Below are positions 8,729-14,978 of a stretch of 64,000 nt of DNA, piece by piece. The notes beneath the pieces are model-generated. The model was not told the DNA's origin. It made no database searches and saw nothing but the letters and a program-made list of their open reading frames with translations. The stretch is from Comamonadaceae bacterium. Lineage in GTDB: Bacteria > Pseudomonadota > Gammaproteobacteria > Burkholderiales > Burkholderiaceae_C. The stretch covers positions 49,381 to 113,380 of the forward strand of contig CANFJF010000002.1 in assembly GCA_947447355.1 (NCBI GenBank), given 5' to 3'. The translations under genes and the position numbers were made by a program. Each line of letters begins with the position of its first letter. The stretch's first letter is position 1.

Positions 8729-9997
8729 ATGACTTTGAATGCAAGACCCGCAGCATCAGTACTTGTCCAACAGCGAAAGTGGCCCGATGAAGGGGTGAGT
8801 CGCGTCCCCGCTTGGATTTATTCGGACGAGGCCTTGTTTGAGCGTGAAATGGAGACGTTTTTTGCCGGCAATACTTGGAATTACGTTGGGCTAGAAGTGG
8901 AGGTTCCAGAACCCGGTAATTATTTGCGCACTTTTATCGGCACCAAACCAGTGCTTGTGACGCGCGATTTAGACGGCAAGATCAATGTCCTTGAAAATCG
9001 TTGCGCGCATCGTGGCGCACCAGTTTGCTGGAAGCAGCGCGGAAAATCCACTGATTTGACGTGTCCCTACCACCACTGGACCTATGACTTGGGCGGCAAC
9101 TTGCTGGGCGTTGCTTTCATGCGCGGTAATCCAAAGCCGAACCCTGGCATGCCCAACGATTTTGACAAGCGCAACCACGGTATGCGGCAATTGCGCACGA
9201 CCGTCAGGGGCGGTGCTATCTGGGCCAGCTTTTCAGACGCAACGCCAGAGCTTGACCACTACATTGGCCCTCAAGTTTTGGAGTTTGTGGATCGCGCTTT
9301 CAATGGGCGACCCTTGAGGCTTCTTGGCTACAGCCGCCAAACTATTCCATGCAATTGGAAGCTGTATTTCGAGAATGCTCGTGACCCCTATCACGCCACT
9401 TTGCTTCATACATTTTTCACGACCTTCGGACTGTTCAGGGCTGACGCTCATACAAGGGCCACCCCCAGCGACGATGGTCGTCATGAGGTCACCTATTCTT
9501 GGTTTGACAGCAAGGCGCAAGAAAAAAATGCTGACTTGTCGAAGGACATCAAAAACATCATCACGGATTTGAAACTTCACGACATGGAAATCGTGAAGCC
9601 TAAGCAAGAGTTTGCTGACGGACGGATTGGAACGCTTGAAGTGTTTCCTAGCATGGTCTTACAGCAGCATGTCAATACACTGGCGGTCCGCCACATCATC
9701 CCGAAGTCGCCAACGGTCACTGAACTGTCGTGGATTTATTTTGGCTACGAAGACGACGACGAAACACTTCGGCGCCTTCGTTTAAAACAGGGCAATCTGA
9801 CCGGTCCTGCGGGTTATGTGTCGCTCGATGACAGTGAAGTTTTGAAGCAAATGCAGCCCGTTGTCCAGAACTATCCCGACTCAGTACAAGTTGTTGAGAT
9901 GCATGGCCGTGATCATATTGGTGTGTCTGAAACCAGTGTGTCAGAAAGCATGATCCGGGCTTTCTATACCTTTTACCGGCGTGAGATGGGCCTGTAA
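8729..9997 (+). CDS. Rieske ring-hydroxylating oxygenase large (alpha) subunit, NagG-like
   Basis: The 422-residue catalytic subunit has a complete Rieske [2Fe-2S] motif: C92-x-H94 and C112-x2-H115. The mononuclear iron site follows as D219 (bridging), H222 and H227 in ENARDPYHATLLH. The overall pattern (SRVPAWIYSDEALFERE at the start, NWKLYFENARDPYH, the FPSMVLQQHVN stretch) recalls salicylate 5-hydroxylase NagG and its anthranilate/salicylate group, which add one or two oxygen atoms to aromatic acids using electrons from a ferredoxin and reductase. Neither electron carrier is encoded nearby, so they must come from elsewhere in the genome. The exact substrate is inferred only. Confidence 0.9.
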   Translation: MTLNARPAASVLVQQRKWPDEGVSRVPAWIYSDEALFEREMETFFAGNTWNYVGLEVEVPEPGNYLRTFIGTKPVLVTRDLDGKINVLENRCAHRGAPVCWKQRGKSTDLTCPYHHWTYDLGGNLLGVAFMRGNPKPNPGMPNDFDKRNHGMRQLRTTVRGGAIWASFSDATPELDHYIGPQVLEFVDRAFNGRPLRLLGYSRQTIPCNWKLYFENARDPYHATLLHTFFTTFGLFRADAHTRATPSDDGRHEVTYSWFDSKAQEKNADLSKDIKNIITDLKLHDMEIVKPKQEFADGRIGTLEVFPSMVLQQHVNTLAVRHIIPKSPTVTELSWIYFGYEDDDETLRRLRLKQGNLTGPAGYVSLDDSEVLKQMQPVVQNYPDSVQVVEMHGRDHIGVSETSVSESMIRAFYTFYRREMGL

Positions 9998-10138
9998 CTG
10001 TTATTTGAGTCGATAGCGAAAGAGTCGGGGGTAGCCACTTGCCATCAAGTGGTGCACGTCAATAGTGTCGGTGCGATCTATCAAATCGACCGACAAGGCT
10101 ACGTACCATGCCAAAGATGCGGGAAGAAATACGGTTAA
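9998..10138 (+). other. Possible zinc-ribbon-like open frame without a standard start
   Basis: Directly after the oxygenase stop, and in the same frame, 46 codons stay open to TAA at 10136-10138. The translation contains TCHQVVHVNSVGAIYQIDR and then YVPCQRCGKKYG, a CxxC pair typical of zinc ribbons with an earlier Cys-x-His. There is no ATG; only internal GTG codons at 10049 and 10052 could start it. It may be the decayed end of a lost gene or chance. The rest of the gap to 10260 holds no feature that I can support. Confidence 0.2.
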
Positions 10139-10260
10139 GTTATTTGAAACTCTGGACCCGGTTTGCACTGCTTTTTCGGAGGCGGGGCCACCTGATAAAT
10201 TGGGACAAATGGGTTGAAAGCTGACGATTGCGACCGGCGAAAACAGATTTGTTCAATAAC

Positions 10261-10276
10261 GCCAAATTTATTTGGC
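10261..10276. promoter_or_regulatory. 16-bp palindrome before the GT2 gene
   Basis: GCCAAATTTATTTGGC is a perfect dyad with 7-base arms and a 2-base centre, ending 13 bases before the ATG at 10290. The position suits a repressor site or a leader hairpin covering the ribosome-binding region, which otherwise shows no Shine-Dalgarno sequence. Function is inferred from location only. Confidence 0.35.
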
Positions 10277-10289
10277 ATGATGTCGACCT

Positions 10290-11282
10290 ATGACTTCTCG
10301 ACAACTTCGAACGCCCACCGTTTCTTGCGTGTTACCCGCTTTCAATGAGGCTGGCAATCTTCCCAATGTGGTCCCTGACATATTGAAGACGCTGCACGGA
10401 CTTTTCTCGGCGGTTGAACTGATCATCATTGACGATGGCAGCCGAGACGACACGCTGAAAGTGGCTCGCCGTTTGAGCGAGATTCACCCCGAAGTCGTGG
10501 TGCTGGAGTTGTCGCGTAATTTTGGCAAAGAGTCCGCCTTGACGGCAGGTCTGCAGGCTACTCGTGGCGACGTGGTTGTCCTGATGGATGCTGACGGTCA
10601 GCATCCGGTGTCACTTTTGCAGGAGATGCTGGCGCAATGGCGCAAGGGCATGGATGTGGTCTATGCCGTGCGCCGTTCGCGTCACGATCAAACACCCTTG
10701 CAACGGCATCTGACGGGCTTGTTTTATGAGCTGGTGAACTTTGGAAACCGTGTGAAGATTCCCGCCCACGCCGGCGACTTCCGCTTGATGGACTCCTCGG
10801 TGGTGAATGCGCTGAATGCCCTGCCGGAGCGCAATCGCTTCATGAAGGGCTTGTACGCCTGGGTCGGTTTCCCAAGCATCGCGATTGACTACGAACCGCT
10901 CCTGCGGCAAGCAGGAAAGAGCAATTTTGGGTTGATGGGATCCGTGAAGCTGGCCTTGACCGGTTTCACCGCATTCTCCATTGCGCCGTTGCGCTTGTTG
11001 GCTTTGCTTGGTCTGATGATGGCCGTCTTGTCCGTGGCTTATGGCGTGTGGATCACCATCGACTATTTCGTCTGGGGCATCGATGTGCCGGGTTATGCGA
11101 CCGTCATGGTCAGTACCTTGTTTTTAAGCGGCGTTCAAATGCTGGGCATTGGCGTGGTGGCCGAATATGTCGGGCGCATTTATGAAGAAGTCAAACAGCG
11201 TCCGACCTTTCTGGTGCGTCAGCGCGATGGCGCCGGGCTGCCAGCGCCGTCCATTGCGCCAACCGACACCCCCTTGCGCTAA
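10290..11282 (+). CDS. GT2-family polyprenyl-phosphate glycosyltransferase (GtrB/FlmF2/ArnC type)
   Basis: The 330-residue enzyme has a GT-A domain with PAFNEAGNLPNVV, IIDDGSRDDTLK and the DxD-type DADGQHP near residues 95-105, followed by two strongly hydrophobic membrane segments near residues 228-260 and 268-295. This is the layout of transferases that attach a sugar to undecaprenyl phosphate on the cytoplasmic membrane face. The downstream GtrA-like protein and the convergent ArnT-like and YdjC-type genes suggest that the lipid-linked sugar is passed to lipid A or another envelope glycan. In Bordetella and Francisella, LgmA/FlmF2-type enzymes fill this role. Confidence 0.88.
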   Translation: MTSRQLRTPTVSCVLPAFNEAGNLPNVVPDILKTLHGLFSAVELIIIDDGSRDDTLKVARRLSEIHPEVVVLELSRNFGKESALTAGLQATRGDVVVLMDADGQHPVSLLQEMLAQWRKGMDVVYAVRRSRHDQTPLQRHLTGLFYELVNFGNRVKIPAHAGDFRLMDSSVVNALNALPERNRFMKGLYAWVGFPSIAIDYEPLLRQAGKSNFGLMGSVKLALTGFTAFSIAPLRLLALLGLMMAVLSVAYGVWITIDYFVWGIDVPGYATVMVSTLFLSGVQMLGIGVVAEYVGRIYEEVKQRPTFLVRQRDGAGLPAPSIAPTDTPLR

Positions 11283-11290
11283 GCCGGTTC

Positions 11291-11665
11291 ATGTCTTCGC
11301 GTCTGGTCGGTGTGTGGTTTTTGGCGGTTGGCGCAAGTGCTGCTTTGACGCATGTGCTGGTGTTTGCGTTCACCAAAAACTGGGTGTTTCCGGAACTTGC
11401 CAACGCGCTTGGTTTTTGCGTGGCATTTTCAGTCAGCTTTTTAGGCCATCGTTGGCTGAGTTTTCAGGACACGACGACGACCTTGCTGCAAAGTCTGCGC
11501 CGCTTTGCCGTGACAGCCGTGGCCGGGTTTATTTGCAACGAACTGGTTTTCATGCTGATGCTGCGCGGCTTTGGCTGGGCAGACATGCCTGCCCTCCTGT
11601 TGGCTCTAGTGCTTGCAGCCGGCCAGACCTTTTTGCTGAGCCGGTTCTGGGCTTTCGCTCGTTGA
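11291..11665 (+). CDS. GtrA-family small membrane protein
   Basis: The 124-residue protein is almost wholly hydrophobic with four predicted membrane spans and the typical GtrA pattern, including FTKNWVFPELANALGFCVAF and FLGHRWLSF. GtrA-like proteins are thought to flip or assist translocation of polyprenyl-phosphate sugars. It starts 8 bases after the GT2 gene and is therefore its operon partner. The last 60 bases overlap the 3' end of the ArnT-like gene on the other strand, so both frames use the same DNA. Confidence 0.85.
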   Translation: MSSRLVGVWFLAVGASAALTHVLVFAFTKNWVFPELANALGFCVAFSVSFLGHRWLSFQDTTTTLLQSLRRFAVTAVAGFICNELVFMLMLRGFGWADMPALLLALVLAAGQTFLLSRFWAFAR

Positions 11666-13141
11666 ACGCAGCAGTGTCCAACTGACACCTTCCTGCACAG
11701 GCGTCCAGCCGGCCGGGCGTTGTTGCTGTGTCATGGCGCTGGGAAGAATCAACCAGTTGCCGGGTTGACTCCTGGCGGTGGCCAGCGCCTCTAACTCTTG
11801 TAAGGCGCTTCCGGCAGCCGCATCGAAATCAGCGCCTTCAAAGAGTTCACGTTGCCAGCTGTCTCCCGCGCTGCGGCGTAATTCGGCCCAGTCCTGAATG
11901 ACCACCATGGGTTTTGTCGCGCCAGTATAAAAAGGCAGATCGTACGGAAATCCGTTCAGCGCATAGACCGTGTCGGTCGGGCTGGCTTCACAGGCTAAAG
12001 TTTGCGCCACGTCGAGGGTGCTTTGGGTCAGGCTGAATCGGCCACCCAGCATGGTTGTTCCCGTCGCGATCAGCACGGCCAGCAGCGCCAATGTGGGCAA
12101 CAACCAGCGGCTCACTTGCGGTCGGTTCTTCATCCACTCGCCGTAGCCGATGGCCGCGAGCAGCGCCAAGGCGGGCATGACTGGCAGCACGTAACCAATC
12201 AGTTTTGAATGAGGGATTGAGAAAAATCCGACGATGGCGACGACCCAGATCCACAGCAAAGACAGCCAAGCTTTCTGCCGTGTGTCCAGCGCTGCATAGG
12301 GCGTCGGGCGAACAAAAAAGGCCCATGGAAATAGCAGTAGAACCAAGCAAAGCAGGTAAAACCACCAGGCTCTGGCGTTGTTGAACGTTGTGCCGGTGAA
12401 GCGACTGAATTGCTGAGTGCCAAACATGTAGTTCAACATGCTCGGGAACTGTTGATGCACCAGCGCAAACCAAGGCAACGCCAGCACTGCAAACAGTGCC
12501 AGCCCGCGCAGCCATGGCAGCCGGGTGATTTTGCGCAATTGACGCGTCCAGATCAGCCAAAGCAACAGCACCAGTCCGGGCAGGGCGATGCCAATCAGCC
12601 CCTTGGTCAGAACCCCTAAGGCGCAGGCCACAAAACCGATCAGCGCCAAGCGCACATCGGGCTTTTCGCCGTGCATGAACGATCCGGCGAAAGACCAGAT
12701 GGCGACGCCGATCCAGCATGCCACCAGCATGTCGTGGTTGATGTATTGCCCGCCGATGAGAAATGACAAGCTGCACCCCAGCATGAGGGTTGCGCGCCGC
12801 GCCAAGAGTTCACCACCCATGTGCCTTGCTGCGAGATACAAGGCCGTCAACATCAGGCCGGCATGCAGAGCCGGCACCAATCGCGCGGCCCAGGCATGAA
12901 CGCCGAATAGGCCCAAGGAGATGGCTTCAAGCCAGTAGAGAAGCGGCGGTTTGTGAAAAAAGGGAATGCCGTTCAGGCGCGGCGTGAGCCAATCGCCAGA
13001 GACCAGCATCCAGCGACCAATCTCGCTGTAGCGTCCTTCATCCGGGATGGCCAAGGGGCGCCAAGCTGAGATCAGCAGCAGCATGCCCCACAGCATGACG
13101 AGCAGTAACCACGAAGATGTCGGGGCTCTTGGTTTTTCCAC
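11606..13141 (-). CDS. ArnT-like GT39/PMT-family glycosyltransferase
   Basis: The 511-residue integral membrane protein has an N-terminal span, then the acidic catalytic motif IPDEGRYSEIGRWM near residue 35, FFHKPPLLYWLEA near 62, and about ten to twelve hydrophobic segments followed by a soluble C-terminal domain. It matches lipid A aminoarabinose transferase ArnT and its relatives that use undecaprenyl-phosphate sugars as donors in the periplasm. It lies five bases after the YdjC-type deacetylase gene on the same strand, so these two form one operon, converging on the GT2-GtrA operon. Its substrate sugar need not be aminoarabinose because no arnA/arnB genes are seen. Confidence 0.86.
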   Translation of the reverse strand: MEKPRAPTSSWLLLVMLWGMLLLISAWRPLAIPDEGRYSEIGRWMLVSGDWLTPRLNGIPFFHKPPLLYWLEAISLGLFGVHAWAARLVPALHAGLMLTALYLAARHMGGELLARRATLMLGCSLSFLIGGQYINHDMLVACWIGVAIWSFAGSFMHGEKPDVRLALIGFVACALGVLTKGLIGIALPGLVLLLWLIWTRQLRKITRLPWLRGLALFAVLALPWFALVHQQFPSMLNYMFGTQQFSRFTGTTFNNARAWWFYLLCLVLLLFPWAFFVRPTPYAALDTRQKAWLSLLWIWVVAIVGFFSIPHSKLIGYVLPVMPALALLAAIGYGEWMKNRPQVSRWLLPTLALLAVLIATGTTMLGGRFSLTQSTLDVAQTLACEASPTDTVYALNGFPYDLPFYTGATKPMVVIQDWAELRRSAGDSWQRELFEGADFDAAAGSALQELEALATARSQPGNWLILPSAMTQQQRPAGWTPVQEGVSWTLLRSTSESPEPAQQKGLAGCKH

Positions 13142-13146
13142 GTTAA

Positions 13147-13959
13147 TTAGGCTTTGTACAGGCGCGAGCCGCGAACCAGTTGAATGCCGCGCGCTTTGAG
13201 TTGTTTCTGGAATTCTGCGCCGGCCAGGTAGCGGTATTCGGTCAGTCGGGCCCGGCCAATCGAATCATGGACCTCGATACTTTGAGCGGGGTGGCACATC
13301 AAAATAGTGCCCTCAGGGCTGGTCCGCAGCCAGTCGTTCATTCTTTGAGCGTAGCTGATGGGGCCATCGCTGAAGTCATACACACCGGAGAGTGCCGGTG
13401 CGCTAGGTACGCCATTCAGGCCCGTCAAACGACGCAGCGGCTCTGCGCCCATGGCCGCGATGATGCGGGCTTTGAAGTCGGCTTGCAGGGGAGGGAGCTG
13501 AGAAATCCGCACATAGGGTCGCGTGCTGGCGCTGCCGTAGCGTTCAGCAAGCAGCTGCAACAGCGCTTCCCGTATGACAGGAAATTGATGGACATGTTGG
13601 TGTCCGTCAACGAAGTCTGGTGGTGCTTGCCAGACTTTTTCAAAGTCATTCAGTTGCTGTTCGATCACGGTCTTGGCTTGCACCGGTTTGATTTGTCTCA
13701 ACCAAGCTGACAGCATGGTGCGCGGGAGTGTCATGCCGTGGCCGGCGGTGATGGCGAATTCGCTGGTCCAGTCTACATGCAGGCCAACGTCGATTTGACC
13801 TCTCAAAGCTTGCAGCAGTTTCGCATCTGTTGGCCAGCGTGGCGACAAAGCCATGACGCTGGTTGCGGTGATGCACCCCTTTCGTGCAAGCGTCACAATT
13901 CCCTCAGAGGCTGCGCCGTGCAATGCAAAATCGTCGGCACAAAAGACCAGTTTTTTCAT
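13147..13959 (-). CDS. YdjC/ChbG/HpnK-family carbohydrate deacetylase
   Basis: The 270-residue protein starts with LVFCADDFALHGAASEGI (the DD metal-binding motif) and carries VDGHQHVHQFPVI with the HxHxH-type metal ligands near residues 116-128. YdjC enzymes remove N-acetyl groups; ChbG acts on chitobiose, HpnK on hopanoids, and NaxD/LgmC-type members on undecaprenyl-phosphate-linked N-acetylhexosamine before transfer to lipid A. The neighbouring GT2, GtrA and ArnT-like genes favour the last role here. No hopanoid genes lie in the window. The gene is read first in the minus-strand pair. Confidence 0.82.
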   Translation of the reverse strand: MKKLVFCADDFALHGAASEGIVTLARKGCITATSVMALSPRWPTDAKLLQALRGQIDVGLHVDWTSEFAITAGHGMTLPRTMLSAWLRQIKPVQAKTVIEQQLNDFEKVWQAPPDFVDGHQHVHQFPVIREALLQLLAERYGSASTRPYVRISQLPPLQADFKARIIAAMGAEPLRRLTGLNGVPSAPALSGVYDFSDGPISYAQRMNDWLRTSPEGTILMCHPAQSIEVHDSIGRARLTEYRYLAGAEFQKQLKARGIQLVRGSRLYKA

Positions 13960-14026
13960 TTGAAAAGTTCTGAGTTCCAGTAACGACCGTCCTGCGGTGT
14001 CCTGTCTGCGGCTTGATTCGGGTGGA

Positions 14027-14052
14027 ATTATAAAGAGACGGATAAGTTATCC
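14027..14052 (-). promoter_or_regulatory. Putative promoter element and dyad upstream of the deacetylase
   Basis: On the minus strand a perfect TATAAT occurs at 14032-14027, about 70 bases before the deacetylase start codon. Just upstream of it is the dyad GGATAA-G-TTATCC at 14040-14052, placed where a repressor would block a promoter. No convincing -35 hexamer is seen. The rest of the 13960-14226 gap is AT-rich with no other feature that I can support. Confidence 0.35.
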
Positions 14053-14226
14053 CGATCCATCAGATGCTTATTTTATTGATGATTAATTGGTGTTTCCGCT
14101 GTTGCTTTGTTTTTGTTGTGGAACGTTGAGCGGGGCGTGTTTGTCTGCTTCTGAATGGCGAGCTTCGCGCTTGATTTGTTCAACCTGCTCTAGGCGTTCA
14201 GTTTTTAGGCTAGAATACGAGGCTTA

Positions 14227-14303
14227 GCGGCTGTAGCTCAGTTGGATAGAGTACTTGGCTACGAACCAAGGGGTCGTGGGTTCAATTCCTGCCAGCCGCA
14301 CCA
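14227..14303 (+). tRNA. tRNA-Arg (anticodon ACG)
   Basis: A 77-base cloverleaf: acceptor GCGGCTG pairs with CAGCCGC, followed by discriminator A and an encoded CCA. The anticodon stem TTGG/CCAA encloses the loop CTACGAA, giving anticodon ACG, read as ICG after deamination, for arginine. The D-loop has AGCTCAGTTGGATAGAGT and the T-arm GTGGGTTCAATTCC. A TAGAAT element at 14211-14216 is a plausible -10 box. It is not flanked by an integrase. Confidence 0.97.
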
Positions 14304-14309
14304 TACGTA

Positions 14310-14339
14310 AAGCCTGCAACGAAAGTTGCAGGCTTTTTC
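14310..14339 (+). terminator. Rho-independent terminator after tRNA-Arg
   Basis: An 11-base stem AAGCCTGCAAC/GTTGCAGGCTT with a GAAA tetraloop is followed by a T run, starting seven bases after the tRNA CCA end. This is a strong intrinsic terminator for the single tRNA transcript. Confidence 0.9.
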
Positions 14340-14411
14340 GTTTGTGGCGCCATACTGTCTGCAGGTTGCCATTCGGTTGCCATTTTGCGAAGCTTAACTT
14401 CTCGCCACATC

Positions 14412-14978
14412 ATGAGCAAAGCCTTCACCAAAGAGACCGATTCGGACGATGACGAGGTGCAACTGCCGCCGCTCCCCGTGGGTGGCAAAAACTACATCAC
14501 GCCGGCAGGTTACGCACGGCTCAAAGCCGAGCTGCTGGACCTCATTGACAACGAGCGGCCAAAGGTAGTGGACATTGTTCATTGGGCCGCCAGCAACGGT
14601 GACCGGTCTGAAAACGGGGACTACATTTACGGCAAAAAACGTTTGCGTGAAATTGACCGACGTATTCGTTTCTTGACGAAGCGGATGGAGATCGCCGAGA
14701 TCACCGACCCTTCTGTGCACCACGGGGGAGACCAAGTTTTTTTTGGCGCGACGGTTCTTTACCTGGTGGACGGTAAGACCGAACAACGCGTGACCATCCT
14801 AGGGATTGACGAGGCAGACAGCTCGGCCGGTGAGATCAGTTGGGTGTCGCCGGCGGCACGCACACTGCTGAAGGCGCGTGTAGGCGATGAGGTTAACTTG
14901 GTCACGCCGAGCGGCGTACAGGTGGTCGAAGTGCTGGAGGTGCGTTATCCAGCGCCGCCTTCTACGTCCCCGATTTGA
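14412..14978 (+). CDS. greB: Transcription elongation factor GreB
   Basis: GreB rescues backtracked RNA polymerase by stimulating transcript cleavage. The 188-residue form starting MSKAFTKETDSDDDE is chosen over an upstream ATG at 14385, because it gives the usual GreB N-terminus with an acidic linker. NYITPAGYARLKAEL begins the coiled-coil, the GDRSENGDYIYGKKRLREIDRRI stretch contains the acidic tip residues (within SENGDY), and the C-terminal FKBP-like domain has ISWVSPAARTLL. The acidic N-terminal extension separates it from GreA. Its last 17 bases overlap the 3' end of spoT on the other strand. Confidence 0.93.
   Translation: MSKAFTKETDSDDDEVQLPPLPVGGKNYITPAGYARLKAELLDLIDNERPKVVDIVHWAASNGDRSENGDYIYGKKRLREIDRRIRFLTKRMEIAEITDPSVHHGGDQVFFGATVLYLVDGKTEQRVTILGIDEADSSAGEISWVSPAARTLLKARVGDEVNLVTPSGVQVVEVLEVRYPAPPSTSPI

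Noticed and set aside
10108..10224. Short ATG frame MPKMREEIRL..., 38 codons, in the gap before the glycosyltransferase
   Set aside because: It overlaps the zinc-ribbon-like frame in another register, has no clear ribosome site and no motif. Not enough evidence to call a gene.
14227..14303. tRNA-Arg as a possible integration site of a genomic island
   Set aside because: No integrase gene and no repeat of the tRNA 3' end was noticed downstream. The following genes are housekeeping.
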